From assembly GCF_001303895.1 (NCBI RefSeq), contig NZ_LJSD01000050.1:176001-240000 (forward strand): DNA of 64,000 bases, in the 5' to 3' direction. Position 1 is the stretch's first letter, and each line of letters opens with the position of its first letter. A program made the position numbers and the translations under genes. The notes beneath the pieces were generated by a model. That model was not told the origin of the DNA. It worked only from the letters and a program-made list of their open reading frames with translations, and did no database searches. Below are positions 23,166 through 32,110 of this stretch, one piece after another. The stretch comes from Mesorhizobium sp. 1M-11 (lineage in GTDB: Bacteria > Pseudomonadota > Alphaproteobacteria > Rhizobiales > Rhizobiaceae).

Positions 23166-24695
23166 TCACGCGACAACTTCGGCCACCACTTCCCTTCCCG
23201 CTCTCCGCCCCATGAACAGGAACACCACGACCGCCGTGACGATCGTGATGATGGTGAGCACGACCAGCAGACTGGAGAAGGCGAGGCCATACTGAGCCAC
23301 CAGTTGGTGCTGGCCGGTACCCGGCAACAGCGTTTGCGCTGCCGGGAGATCGCCGGTGACGAGACGCTGCGCGACGGCTACCAGTTTCTCGGGCTGGCCA
23401 AGCCCGGCTGCGGCGAGGTGGCCTGCCGTCAGCGCCGACAGCACCGCGCTGACCACGGCCAGCGCCAGGCCTTCGCCGGCGACGCGCGTGGTGTTGAAGA
23501 TGCCGGTGGCCATGCCGGCGCGCTCGGTCGGCACCACCGAAACGGCGAGCCCGTCCATCAGCCCCCAGGGCAGGCTGATGCCGACGCCGATGGTGAGCAT
23601 GGGCAGGAGCAACGCCGCGGCAGTCGCACCGGCCGGCACACCGGACAGCCAGAACAGGCCGGCGGCTGAGACGAGGAGGCCGGTGGCGCACAGCACCGAG
23701 GCCGGCAGCCAGCGCGTGAGCCAGCCGGCGACAAGCGGCAGAATCAGCAGCGGCGCCGACAGCGCGATCATCAGGCGGCCGGCGGCGATCTCGCCCATGC
23801 CTTCGACGCCAACGAAGCGGACCGGAAGCAGCACCAGCAGCACCACGAAGGCATAGGCCGGCGCCGCCGCCAGCAATTGCACGCCGACGAAGCGCGGATA
23901 GCGGAACAGGGAAAGGTCCAGCATCGGCCGCGCCACCTTGCGCTCGATGATGCCGAAGGCAGCGAAGAACAGCACGGCGCCGGTCAGCAGGCCGATGACT
24001 GCCAGATCGTTCCAGCCGGCCTCCGGTGCCTTGAGGAAGCCGTAGGTCAGCAAAGCGAGCGCGGCGGTGAAGCTTGCCGCACCCGGCCAGTCGAGACCGG
24101 TTGCGGCGGGATCGCGGCTTTCACGCATGAAGCGAGCAGCGATGAGGAAGGAAAATGTGGCGGCGGCAACCACGGGCAGGAAGATCGAGGTCCAGCCAAA
24201 GGCATCGATGAGCAAGCCAGAGGTGATCGGGCCGAAAGAGAGGCCGATGCCGAAGGACGTGCCGAGCATGGAAAAGGCGCGCATGCGCCCTGCCCCTTCG
24301 AACTCCTGCGCCAGCGCTGCCGCCCCGCCGGCAAAGGCAAGGGCTGCCGCCAGACCTTGCGCGGCACGGGCAAGATCGAGCCAGAGGATCGAGGGCGAGA
24401 CCGAAGCAAGCGCCGAAAGCAGCCCGAAGGCGGCCACGCCCGTCAGAAACATGCGCTTGCGGCCATAGGCATCGGCCAGCGCGCCGGCCGCCATCAGCGA
24501 GGAGCCGAAGGTCAGCATGAAGGCGTTGGTCACCCAGTTGAGCGCGATCGGGCTGCCGCCGAGTGCTCGGCCGATTGCCGGAAGCGCCACGGCTGGGCCG
24601 GTGAAGGTCAGCGGCATGGAGAGTGCCGCCAGGCATACCGCAACGAGAACAAGCGCTTTTTCGGCCGCGCCTGGGGCCTTTTTCGAAACTGACAT
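23166..24695 (-). CDS. MFS efflux transporter, DHA2/EmrB-QacA-like
   Basis: A 509-residue MFS transporter from the ATG at 24695 (a GTG three codons earlier is also possible). About 14 hydrophobic helices fit the DHA2 drug:H+ antiporter group. The first loop has the typical LADAYGRKRMFLTGVAAFGL motif A around residues 72-92, and motif C-like glycines occur around 150-165. It is divergent from a LysR gene, the usual layout for an inducible pump. Substrate unknown. Confidence 0.87.
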   Translation of the reverse strand: MSVSKKAPGAAEKALVLVAVCLAALSMPLTFTGPAVALPAIGRALGGSPIALNWVTNAFMLTFGSSLMAAGALADAYGRKRMFLTGVAAFGLLSALASVSPSILWLDLARAAQGLAAALAFAGGAAALAQEFEGAGRMRAFSMLGTSFGIGLSFGPITSGLLIDAFGWTSIFLPVVAAATFSFLIAARFMRESRDPAATGLDWPGAASFTAALALLTYGFLKAPEAGWNDLAVIGLLTGAVLFFAAFGIIERKVARPMLDLSLFRYPRFVGVQLLAAAPAYAFVVLLVLLPVRFVGVEGMGEIAAGRLMIALSAPLLILPLVAGWLTRWLPASVLCATGLLVSAAGLFWLSGVPAGATAAALLLPMLTIGVGISLPWGLMDGLAVSVVPTERAGMATGIFNTTRVAGEGLALAVVSAVLSALTAGHLAAAGLGQPEKLVAVAQRLVTGDLPAAQTLLPGTGQHQLVAQYGLAFSSLLVVLTIITIVTAVVVFLFMGRRAGREVVAEVVA

Positions 24696-24838
24696 GATGT
24701 CCACGGGGTTTCTGCCCCGGCAGCCTCGCTTTGCGCGACTGGCCGGTGGGCTTGTTGAATGACCCGTTCATGATAGATTTGCGCTAATTGGAGCTGAATA
24801 CGGCTCTTATTCCGATCATAATGGAGAAAAACGCTCGA

Positions 24839-25780
24839 ATGGATCGTTCGCTGGATCGATTGAGCGGACTTGCCGCCTTTGTGCGCACGGCCGATCTCGG
24901 CAGCTTCGTCGCCGCTGGACGCGTGCTGCGGCTGTCGCCGTCGGCGGTCGGCAAGGCGGTGACCAGGCTGGAAGAGCAATTGGGGGTTCGCCTGTTGCAA
25001 CGCTCGACGCGCAGCCTGAGACTGACCGAAGAAGGCCGGCTTTTCCATGAGCGCTGCCGGCGCGTGCTGGACGATCTCGACGACGCCCAGGCGATGCTGG
25101 CCGAGGCGATCGAGACGCCGCGCGGGCGCCTGAGGGTGAGCGCACCGGTGGTGAGCTATCACCTTTTCCTGCCGGTGCTGCCGGAATTCACCCGGCGCTA
25201 TCCGGAGGTCGAGCTCGATCTCGATTTCAACGACCGCATCGTCGACCTGATCGACGAGGGCGTCGATGTGGCCTTGCGCAGCGGCGACCTGCCGGATTCC
25301 CGGCTGATGACGCGGGCGCTACGGCCCTTCCAGCAATTGTTGTGCGCTTCACCTTCCTATCTCGAGCGCTACGGCACGCCAGCCTGTCCGCGCGATCTCG
25401 ACGGCCATCACTCGGTCCGCTTCCGCTTTCCCAACAGCGGCAAGCTCTACGACTGGCCGCTTGTCCTGCCGGCCGGCGAGGCGGAACCGCGCCCCAGGAT
25501 CGTGCTGACCTGCAACAACATGGAAGCGCTGCGCGGTGCCACACTGGCTGGGCTCGGCATCGGCTGCATGCCGGACTTCCTGGCGCGCGGGCCGATTGCT
25601 AGAGGCGAACTGGTGACACTGCTCGACCGCTATCTCGATGCGCCCGGTCAGTTCCGTTTGCTCTGGCCGTCCAACCGGCAATTGTCGCCCAAGGTCAGGG
25701 TGTTCGTGGATTTCCTGTCGGAACAGCTGTTCACCGACCGCTGTGAGGTGCTTGCCCGGCCGGAGCCAGCAGCTTCATAG
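24839..25780 (+). CDS. LysR family regulator, divergent from the MFS pump
   Basis: A 313-residue LysR protein with DNA-binding helices in FVRTADLGSFVAAGRVLRLS and SAVGKAVTRLEEQLGVRLL near the N-terminus and an effector domain of the CrgA/DsdC-like group. The start at 24839 is preferred because GGAG lies 12 bp before it; upstream in-frame ATG (24821) and TTG (24788) lack such a site. The 143-bp divergent gap with the MFS gene probably holds its operator. It is convergent, with a 14-bp gap, to the histidine phosphatase gene. Confidence 0.87.
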   Translation: MDRSLDRLSGLAAFVRTADLGSFVAAGRVLRLSPSAVGKAVTRLEEQLGVRLLQRSTRSLRLTEEGRLFHERCRRVLDDLDDAQAMLAEAIETPRGRLRVSAPVVSYHLFLPVLPEFTRRYPEVELDLDFNDRIVDLIDEGVDVALRSGDLPDSRLMTRALRPFQQLLCASPSYLERYGTPACPRDLDGHHSVRFRFPNSGKLYDWPLVLPAGEAEPRPRIVLTCNNMEALRGATLAGLGIGCMPDFLARGPIARGELVTLLDRYLDAPGQFRLLWPSNRQLSPKVRVFVDFLSEQLFTDRCEVLARPEPAAS

Positions 25781-25794
25781 TCGGCAGCGGCAGA

Positions 25795-26373
25795 TCAGGT
25801 CTGGTTCCAGCGACGCACCACCGGTTCGCCCATGTCATGTTCGTAACCGAGAATGGAGATGCTTGCCGTGTCGAGCACGAGCAGCGCGCCTTGCAATGCC
25901 GGCAGGCCGAGCCAGCGAGCGGTGAGCGTGCGCAGGAAATGCGAGGAGGAAAACAGCAGCACATTGCCGCTCACCTCGCGCAGTGCCGTCACAACGCGGT
26001 CAGCACGGGCACCAGCCTGCATCACGCTCTCCCCATCCGGGCAGCCATCGCGAAACAGGCTCCAGCCGGGGCGCTCAACCAGGATTTCCTTGGTCTTCAG
26101 GCCCTCGTAAGCGCCATAATCCCATTCGGCGAGGTCGGGCTTGATTTCGGCAGCACCGAAACCGGCCAGTTCCGCCGTTCGCCGGGCGCGCGAGGAGGGA
26201 CTTGTCCAGATAGTGCTGAAGGTCCCGTCCCGCAGCCGCTCAGCAAGTTTGCGGGCAGCGTCCTCGCCTTTGGCAGTCAGTGGAATGTCGCTGCGGCCGG
26301 TATGTTTGCCGGTGGCGCTCCATTCGGTCTCGCCATGCCGCACCAGGGTGATCTCGGGGTAGGGGCTGGCCAT
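25795..26373 (-). CDS. Histidine phosphatase family protein
   Basis: A 192-residue phosphoglycerate-mutase-like phosphatase. The catalytic RHG motif is in LVRHGETEW near residue 11, with the second histidine in FSSSHFLR near 145 and DYGAYEGL in between. The ATG at 26373 begins exactly before the conserved strand. Members dephosphorylate small metabolites or proteins; substrate cannot be assigned. It is downstream of the PfkB kinase gene on the same strand, separated by a 112-bp gap that carries a repeat hairpin. Confidence 0.87.
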   Translation of the reverse strand: MASPYPEITLVRHGETEWSATGKHTGRSDIPLTAKGEDAARKLAERLRDGTFSTIWTSPSSRARRTAELAGFGAAEIKPDLAEWDYGAYEGLKTKEILVERPGWSLFRDGCPDGESVMQAGARADRVVTALREVSGNVLLFSSSHFLRTLTARWLGLPALQGALLVLDTASISILGYEHDMGEPVVRRWNQT

Positions 26374-26446
26374 GACATGTCCTTGCTGGCTAAGCAGTTC
26401 CAGGAAAACCGTTACGCACTTTTCCGTCTGGAATTGCGCAAAGTTG

Positions 26447-26480
26447 GAGCGTTTCCGCGTTTCCAAAACAGGAAACGCTC
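26447..26480. repeat. Hairpin-forming intergenic repeat unit
   Basis: GAGCGTTTCC (26447-26456) and GGAAACGCTC (26471-26480) form a perfect 10-bp stem around a 14-nt loop. It lies between the PfkB kinase stop and the phosphatase start. Its GAGCGTTTCC arms match a short palindromic repeat I recall as common in rhizobial intergenic DNA. It may also shorten readthrough between the two genes. Confidence 0.55.
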
Positions 26481-26485
26481 TAAGA

Positions 26486-27478
26486 TTAACCCAACCCTGC
26501 CTGTTCGGCCTCGTGCTTGAGGTTCTGGCGCGGGCGCGGGCCGATCTGCTGGATGACCAGGCCTGCGGCCAGCGAACCGAGGTCGCCGCAGGTCTTGAGA
26601 TCGCGACCTTTGGTGTAGCCGTGCAGGAAACCGGCAGCATAGAGATCGCCGGCGCCGGTCGTGTCGACGAGCTCGTTGATCCTGGTGGCTTCGATGACGA
26701 AAGTGTCATCGCCATTGACGATGACGGAACCCTTTTCCGACCGGGTCACGGCAGCGATGCGGCAATCCTTGCGGATCTGCGCCAACGCCTCGTCGAAAGA
26801 CGAAGTCTGATAGAGCGACTTGATCTCGTGGCTGTTGGCAAAAATGATGTCGACCGTGCGCGAGCGCATCAGATCCAGGAATTCTGCACGATAGCGGTCG
26901 ACACAGAAACTGTCCGACAAGGTCATCGAAACCTCGCGGCCAGCGGCGTGCGCATGCTGGGCAGTAAGCCGGATGGCTTCCTTGGCGCGCGGCGGATCCC
27001 ACAGGTAACCCTCGAAATAGGTCACTGCCGCACCGGCCGCCTTGTCGGCTTCGACATCCTCCGGGCCAAGCTCGACACAGGCACCGAGATAGGTGTTCAT
27101 CGAGCGCTCGCCGTCCGGGGTGACGAAGATCATCGAACGTGCCGTCGGCGGCGTGCCTGTCAGCGGCCTGGTATCGAAGGCAACGCCCTGGGCATGGATG
27201 TCATGGGTGAAGATCTCGCCGAGATGGTCCCTGGAGACCTTGCCGAAATAGGCCGCCCGACCGCCGAAACTGGCAATGCCGGCCGCCGTGTTGCCGGCGC
27301 TGCCGCCTGAGGCTTCCACGGCCGGCCCCATGCGGCGGTAGAGAAGTTCCGCACGATCGGCGTCGATCAGATTCATCGCGCCCTTGATGATGCCGTTGTC
27401 GGCGAGGAAGGCTTCATCGCACTGGGCGATGATATCGACAATGGCATTGCCAATGCACAGAACGTCATAATCCGGCAT
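26486..27478 (-). CDS. PfkB-family carbohydrate kinase, adenosine-kinase-like
   Basis: A 330-residue PfkB kinase. The N-terminal YDVLCIGNAIVDIIA and GGSAGNTAAGIASFGG match PfkB signature 1. DTTGAGDLYAAGFLHG near residue 270 is signature 2, with the catalytic Asp and the ATP-binding anion hole. It fits the adenosine kinase branch found in rhizobia, which phosphorylates adenosine to AMP, but other nucleoside or sugar substrates are possible. It starts a minus-strand pair with the phosphatase gene. Confidence 0.85.
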   Translation of the reverse strand: MPDYDVLCIGNAIVDIIAQCDEAFLADNGIIKGAMNLIDADRAELLYRRMGPAVEASGGSAGNTAAGIASFGGRAAYFGKVSRDHLGEIFTHDIHAQGVAFDTRPLTGTPPTARSMIFVTPDGERSMNTYLGACVELGPEDVEADKAAGAAVTYFEGYLWDPPRAKEAIRLTAQHAHAAGREVSMTLSDSFCVDRYRAEFLDLMRSRTVDIIFANSHEIKSLYQTSSFDEALAQIRKDCRIAAVTRSEKGSVIVNGDDTFVIEATRINELVDTTGAGDLYAAGFLHGYTKGRDLKTCGDLGSLAAGLVIQQIGPRPRQNLKHEAEQAGLG

Positions 27479-27511
27479 TCAGGTCTCCGCGCGAGGCTCC
27501 AAATCAAAGTT

Positions 27512-27555
27512 TTAGAGCATCCTTTTGCGCGTCCGAGGGACGCGCGGCGCTCTGA
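27512..27555. repeat. Rhizobial-type interspersed palindromic repeat (copy A)
   Basis: An inner stem of GCGCGTCC (27527-27534) with GGACGCGC (27538-27545) lies inside AGAGC/GCTCT outer arms. The same layout and much of the same sequence recur at 59120-59161. Elements of this form are scattered in rhizobial intergenic DNA. This one lies just upstream of the adenosine-kinase-like gene, in the 146-bp gap before the TolA-C-like gene. Confidence 0.7.
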
Positions 27556-27624
27556 CGGCCCAAACCCCGGCTTTCTGCCACGCCGGCCGGGCGCGGGTCT
27601 AGCGGAATGCCGATTTTTTGCAAG

Positions 27625-28035
27625 TTATTGCTGTGAAGTGGGAGGTATTGCCGAAAGGGCGAAGGTAACAACGATTTCGCCCAAATTCTCAAGGTAATCG
27701 GCGCTGAACATATTAAATGGAGCGCATTTCCGAATAGCTCGTATCGCGCTATTCGCAAAATCCTGAAATTCCTTACCCGGTTTCGGACTTTGAATTCTTG
27801 GGGCTTTCGCAAGCGAGCCGTCTGGCTTCAATTCGATGACCACTTTCACCGTCAACGAGTCCAAATTCGGTGAATCTGGGATAGACCAACAGCTGGAGAG
27901 CTTGTCTCTCATCACATCCAAAGCTGCGTTGCTGATTTTTCCCTTTGCGAGAGGCGGTTTTTCCTCAGCGTGGGCCGTCGGCGTCAAAGCGCATATCGCC
28001 GAGATTGCCACAACATACCAGATGCATGTTCGCAT
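27625..28035 (-). CDS. Periplasmic TolA/TonB C-terminal-like protein (copy 1)
   Basis: A 136-residue protein with a signal peptide (hydrophobic 7-18, cleavage near AHA-EE). The mature part is a TolA C-terminal-like domain: SCWSIPD, the strand VKVVIELKPDGSL, and a final helix FANSAIRAIRKCAPF. Two conserved cysteines (in SCW and KCAPF) probably form a disulfide. TolA/TonB C-terminal domains bind envelope partners; this stand-alone version lacks the membrane anchor. The gene just upstream is a paralogue with the same motifs. Confidence 0.75.
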   Translation of the reverse strand: MRTCIWYVVAISAICALTPTAHAEEKPPLAKGKISNAALDVMRDKLSSCWSIPDSPNLDSLTVKVVIELKPDGSLAKAPRIQSPKPGKEFQDFANSAIRAIRKCAPFNMFSADYLENLGEIVVTFALSAIPPTSQQ

Positions 28036-28116
28036 GCTTCGCGCGCCCCAATGCTCATCTATCGCAGATGGAACCGGGAACGAAGCACAGTGGCAATCAG
28101 AAAGTGAAAAGATGCC

Positions 28117-28497
28117 TCAGAACATCGGCGCGAAATTCAGCTTCAGTTCACGCCATCGCTCGTAGGGGACGCGGGTGCGCTTCATGCTGCGGAAGGGCGC
28201 GCAACGCTCGACAGCGCGCACGGCGCTGGCTGCGAGCAATTTGGCTTCCTTGGCCTTGGGTGGATTTTCGACCGTCGGCCTGGCAGCCAGCGACCCATCG
28301 CGCTTCAGGCGGACCTTGATGATCACAGGCCCGGGTTTAGCGCCCCTCATATCCGGCGGCATCCAGCAGCCGGCGATCTCGTTGTGCAATGCCTCGACCA
28401 GCACGGCAAACTCGCCCTTGGTGTCGGCGAGCGCCACCGAGCCGGAACCGACCGACAGCGCGGCGGCGAAAAACACGGCACGTATCGCAACGTTCAT
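28117..28497 (-). CDS. Periplasmic TolA/TonB C-terminal-like protein (copy 2)
   Basis: A 126-residue exported protein (signal peptide about 1-24, ending near ALA-DT) with the same architecture as the next gene downstream: GCWMPPD, the strand VIIKVRLKRDGSL, and the helix ASAVRAVERCAPF, with the same two cysteines. The pair looks like an old tandem duplication, since identity beyond the motifs is low. Its start codon overlaps the end of a possible decayed coding segment (28494-28604). Confidence 0.75.
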   Translation of the reverse strand: MNVAIRAVFFAAALSVGSGSVALADTKGEFAVLVEALHNEIAGCWMPPDMRGAKPGPVIIKVRLKRDGSLAARPTVENPPKAKEAKLLAASAVRAVERCAPFRSMKRTRVPYERWRELKLNFAPMF

Positions 28498-28604
28498 CTG
28501 AGCAGGACCCTTGGCGCGCCATCCGCCTTGACGATGAAGTCGGCGCGGTCGCCATAGTAGGCGCGAGCGCCGACCTCTGCAACGATGGCCGTGTGCAGGC
28601 CTGT
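28494..28604 (-). pseudogene. Possible decayed gene remnant before the TolA-C-like copy
   Basis: On the minus strand a 36-codon protein-like frame reads from 28604 to a TGA that overlaps the next ATG by 4 bp (ATGA), as in a translationally coupled operon. It encodes a plausible segment (AEVGARAYYGDRADFIVKA then GAPRVLLR) with no start codon of its own. In this frame the sequence runs back into the PEP-mutase-family gene in another frame. It may be the 3' end of a deleted gene. I do not recognise the protein. Confidence 0.3.
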
Positions 28605-28605
28605 T

Positions 28606-29421
28606 CTAGTTTTGCGCCACGCCGCCCGACGACAACAGCTCGGTCATCTTCTTGTAGGTCATGGTGTTGGACCGATTGAAGGTGAAAGACCCGACATCGA
28701 GCAGCTCGCGACCTGCCCGTTCGAGCGCACTGAAGGCGGCGCAAGCGAGCTGCGAGCCGACGGAAATCCGCTTGGCGCCAGCCTGTGCCAGCGCCGGGAC
28801 AGTGAAATCCGCCGTCGACAGCACGTTGACCGGCTTTTCAAGAGCCTGACAGACCGCGCGCACCGACGCGATGTCGGAAAGACCCGGCGCATAGAGCACG
28901 TCGGCGCCCGCCTTCTCATAAGCCTGCAGGCGGCGGATGGTGTCGTCGAGATCGGGACGGCCATGCAGGAAGTTCTCGGCGCGGGCGGTGAACACGAAAT
29001 CCCGCTTCAAGGCTCGAGCGGCTTCCGATGCAGCGGCGACCCGCTCCACAGCCTGTGTGAAATCATAGATCGGCCTTTCGGCATCGCCGGTGTGGTCCTC
29101 GATCGAACAGCCCGCTAGTCCAGCCGCCTCGGCGGCGAAAATGGTTTCGGCCGCGCTCTCGGCGCTGTCGCCCTTGCCCTTTTCCAGATCGGCCGATACC
29201 GGCAGGTCGGTCGCCGAGACGATGTCACGGCAATGCTGGATCATCTCCTCGAAACCGATCGCGCCATCCGGAAGGCCGCGTGAGAAGGCATAGCCGGCGC
29301 TTGTGGTGGCCAACGCCTTGAAGCCCATGAAGGACAGCAGCTTGGCCGACCCGAGATCCCACGGGTTGGGGATGACAAAGGTCTCGGCGTGCAGGTCCCG
29401 GAAAATCTTGCCCTTATCCAT
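28606..29421 (-). CDS. Isocitrate lyase/PEP mutase family enzyme
   Basis: A 271-residue alpha/beta-barrel enzyme of the PEP mutase/isocitrate lyase superfamily. It carries the metal-site acidic segments VSADLEKGKGDS near residue 80 and GCSIEDHTG near 115, plus VFTARAENFLHGR. The catalytic Cys loop KKCGH of true isocitrate lyases is absent, so it is one of the related C-C or P-C lyases (2-methylisocitrate lyase-like, oxaloacetate decarboxylase-like or uncharacterised). ATG at 29421 with GGAGAG upstream. Confidence 0.82.
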   Translation of the reverse strand: MDKGKIFRDLHAETFVIPNPWDLGSAKLLSFMGFKALATTSAGYAFSRGLPDGAIGFEEMIQHCRDIVSATDLPVSADLEKGKGDSAESAAETIFAAEAAGLAGCSIEDHTGDAERPIYDFTQAVERVAAASEAARALKRDFVFTARAENFLHGRPDLDDTIRRLQAYEKAGADVLYAPGLSDIASVRAVCQALEKPVNVLSTADFTVPALAQAGAKRISVGSQLACAAFSALERAGRELLDVGSFTFNRSNTMTYKKMTELLSSGGVAQN

Positions 29422-29681
29422 CGAAGTCTCTCCACAAAAGACGTGCTGGCCACAGTTCAGATCTGACGATTTTCGACGTTCGTAACCCCGCTCGACCCAG
29501 AGCGCCGAGCGAACTGCAAAAATCCAAACAACAAGCTGTGGCAAATTTCAGGATCGCGACCCTAGCGAGCCCGCCCGGGCCCAGCAAACAAATGCGATTG
29601 GTTCAGGCGGCCATTGCGGAACACTCCTGCCAATGCGCTGGCAGCAGGTGAGATGAAACAGTCATGAACGATGAAGGGCGC

Positions 29682-30344
29682 TCAGCGCAGCGGGACCAGC
29701 CCAGGCAGATCACGCATGTCCGAGAACAGCACGCCGCCCGCCTTTTCCAAACCTTCGGGATCGGAATGCGGATCGCCATGGTAGGAGAAGACCCGCATGC
29801 CGGCGGCAATGCCGGCCTTGGTACCGGCCACCGAATCCTCGATGACGATGCAATTCGCGGGCTCGACACCCATTTCCCTGGCGGCGTGCAGGAACAGGTC
29901 CGGGAACGGCTTCGAGCGGCCAACCATGGTAGAGCTGAACATGGCGTGCTCGAAGAACGGAAGAAGGCCGGTGACGCCCAGCGTGATATGCATCTTGGAC
30001 ACGCGTGCCGAAGAGGCGACGCAATAGGGAACGTTGGCCGCACGTACGGCATCGATCACGTCACGCACATATGGAATCTCGTCGACGCCGTTCGCAAAAA
30101 GATCCGGCAGGCCGACGTTCCAGCGGTCGGCGAAATCCTCGCCGAGATCGATGCCCGCCACTTCCAGGATCTCGTTGCGCACGGAGATCATCGAGCGACC
30201 GGAAAACTGCTTGCGGCAATAGTTGAAGTCGACGGGATAGCCGGCTTCGGTGAGCCACAGCGCGAGGCGCTCATTGGCCATGTTCTCGGTATCGACCAGG
30301 ATACCGTCGCAGTCGAAGATGACCAGGCCGGGCAGCAGCATCAC
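29682..30344 (-). CDS. HAD-superfamily phosphatase (phosphoglycolate phosphatase-like)
   Basis: A 220-residue HAD hydrolase. Motif I is FDCDGILVDTE (nucleophile Asp at about residue 11), motif II VASSAR, and motifs III/IV appear as GRSKPFPDLFLHA and VIEDSVAGTKAGIAAGM. The inserted helical cap fits subfamily I, which includes phosphoglycolate and sugar-phosphate phosphatases. Its start overlaps the dut stop by 4 bp, so it is co-translated with dUTPase. The 260-bp gap downstream of its stop (29422-29681 in map order) has only a weak hairpin near 29627-29644 that could end this transcript. Confidence 0.87.
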   Translation of the reverse strand: MMLLPGLVIFDCDGILVDTENMANERLALWLTEAGYPVDFNYCRKQFSGRSMISVRNEILEVAGIDLGEDFADRWNVGLPDLFANGVDEIPYVRDVIDAVRAANVPYCVASSARVSKMHITLGVTGLLPFFEHAMFSSTMVGRSKPFPDLFLHAAREMGVEPANCIVIEDSVAGTKAGIAAGMRVFSYHGDPHSDPEGLEKAGGVLFSDMRDLPGLVPLR

Positions 30345-30826
30345 GCGGTTCCGGTGGATCCGAAACCACCGCCGCCACGCTCGGTGCCGCCGGCGAGGCT
30401 GCGCTCTTCGGAGCGTACCTGCACCACGGGTGCGAAGACGATCTGGGCGATGCGCATGCCGCGCTCGACATAGAATTCTTCATCACCGTGGTTGATCAGC
30501 AGCACCTTGACCTCGCCGCGATAGTCACTGTCAACAGTACCGGGCGTGTTGAGGCAAGTAATGCCGTGTTTCAATGCGAGGCCGGAGCGGGGGCGAACCT
30601 GACCTTCCAGCCCTTCGGGTAGTTCCAAGACCAGGCCGGTCGGTACCAGCGCGCGCCGGCCGGGAAGGATGAGCAGCGGCCGGTCCTCGGGAACGGCAGC
30701 CCTGAGGTCCATACCGGCGGCGCCGGCGCTTTCATAGGCCGGCAGCGCCAGCCCCTCGCCATGCGGCAGGCGGACGAAACCGACCGTCTGGCCGAAGACG
30801 GATTGATTTTGAGGTGTCGGTTGCAT
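30341..30826 (-). CDS. dut: dUTP diphosphatase
   Basis: A 161-residue trimeric-type dUTPase, normal length. All five motifs are visible: AGAAGMDLRA (I), RSGLALKHGI (II), GTVDSDYRGEV (III), GMRIAQIVF (IV) and the C-terminal RGGGGFGSTG arm (V). It hydrolyses dUTP to dUMP, keeping uracil out of DNA and supplying thymidylate synthesis. The HAD phosphatase gene overlaps its end by 4 bp. It lies 66 bp downstream of the MFS gene. Confidence 0.96.
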   Translation of the reverse strand: MQPTPQNQSVFGQTVGFVRLPHGEGLALPAYESAGAAGMDLRAAVPEDRPLLILPGRRALVPTGLVLELPEGLEGQVRPRSGLALKHGITCLNTPGTVDSDYRGEVKVLLINHGDEEFYVERGMRIAQIVFAPVVQVRSEERSLAGGTERGGGGFGSTGTA

Positions 30827-30892
30827 GGCGCGATCCTATCGGGCGAGCAGTGCATCAAGTCAACCGGTTACGGGTATTTCAACGCGAATCTT

Positions 30893-32107
30893 TCATTGAC
30901 CATTGGGCATCGACAGCCGGGCCCGCACGGGCAGCAGGCCGACAAGCGTCACAAGAGCAAAGGCGGCACCAGCCAGGAAAGTGGCCTGCGGGCCGATCTG
31001 ATCCCACAGGAAGCCCGCTAGGACGCTGGCGACAAGCAGGGCGATGCCGGTGATCAGGTTGAACATGCCGAAGGCCGTGCCGCGCAGTTCCGCCGGCGCC
31101 GCGTCTGCAACCAGAGTTGCCAGCAGCCCCTGCGTAAAGCCCATATGCAGCCCCCACAGAACGACGCCGATGAGAAGACCGGCGATATCGGGTATCAAGG
31201 CGAGTACGAGGTCGGCCGCCACCAGAAGCACGAGACCGACGGCCAGAAGCATCGGCCGGCTTGCCTTGTCGGCGAGCACGCCTACCGGATAGGCCGACAG
31301 CGAATAGGCCAGGTTCATCACCACGAGCACGATCGGCACCAGCGCCAGCGACAAGCCGATCGACTGCGCGCGCAGGATGAGAAAAGCTTCACTGAAACGA
31401 GCGAGCGTGAAAATCGCCGCCACGGTCACCACCAGCCAGAAGGTCGCATCCAGAAGGCGCAGCTCCGAACGCCGCAGCGGCATGCGCACACGGCGCAGGC
31501 CCGCCGGCCGCTCGGGCTCCTTCACGGCAAAAACGATCAGGGCAACGGCGACAAAGGCCGGAATGACGGCGATCCAGAAAACCGCCTGGAAATGATCGGC
31601 GGTCGCCCACATCAGAGCGATTGCCAGCAGCGGGCCGGCGAAGGCGCCGATGGTGTCGAGCGACTGCCGCAGGCCGAAGCCGGCACCGCGCTGTTCAGGC
31701 GGCGTGATATCGGCGATCAGCGCGTCGCGCGGGGCGCCGCGAATGCCCTTGCCGATGCGGTCGATGAAACGCGCGGCAACCAGCCAGCCGATCGAAGGCG
31801 CCAGCGGAAAGATCGGCTTGGTGATCGCAGCCAGCCCATAGCCGAGTGCGGCCAGCAGCTTGCGCTTGCCCAGCCAGTCGCTTAGCGCGCCGGAGAATAT
31901 CTTGGTGATCGAGGCCGTTGCCTCGGCGATGCCTTCGATGATGCCCACGGTGAGGCTCGACGTGCCGAGCACCGTCACCATATAGACCGGCAGCAGCGCG
32001 TGGATCATCTCCGAGGAGATATCCATGAACATCGACACGAAACCGAGCGCCCAGACGCCGGCTGGAAGACCCTGGCGGGGTGCGGCGGCGTTGTCTGCTG
32101 TATTCAT
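30893..32107 (-). CDS. MFS transporter co-transcribed with an Lrp/AsnC regulator
   Basis: A 404-residue, 12-helix MFS protein. Motif A-like loops (LSDWLGKRKLLAALGYGL near residue 85, and LADKASRPMLL later) and RFIDRIGKGIRGAPRDALIAD identify a group of MFS permeases of unknown substrate. It begins 3 bp after the Lrp/AsnC stop codon, so regulator and transporter form one operon. Since AsnC-type regulators usually sense amino acids, amino-acid or related metabolite export is a reasonable guess. Confidence 0.85.
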   Translation of the reverse strand: MNTADNAAAPRQGLPAGVWALGFVSMFMDISSEMIHALLPVYMVTVLGTSSLTVGIIEGIAEATASITKIFSGALSDWLGKRKLLAALGYGLAAITKPIFPLAPSIGWLVAARFIDRIGKGIRGAPRDALIADITPPEQRGAGFGLRQSLDTIGAFAGPLLAIALMWATADHFQAVFWIAVIPAFVAVALIVFAVKEPERPAGLRRVRMPLRRSELRLLDATFWLVVTVAAIFTLARFSEAFLILRAQSIGLSLALVPIVLVVMNLAYSLSAYPVGVLADKASRPMLLAVGLVLLVAADLVLALIPDIAGLLIGVVLWGLHMGFTQGLLATLVADAAPAELRGTAFGMFNLITGIALLVASVLAGFLWDQIGPQATFLAGAAFALVTLVGLLPVRARLSMPNGQ

Positions 32108-32110
32108 TGC

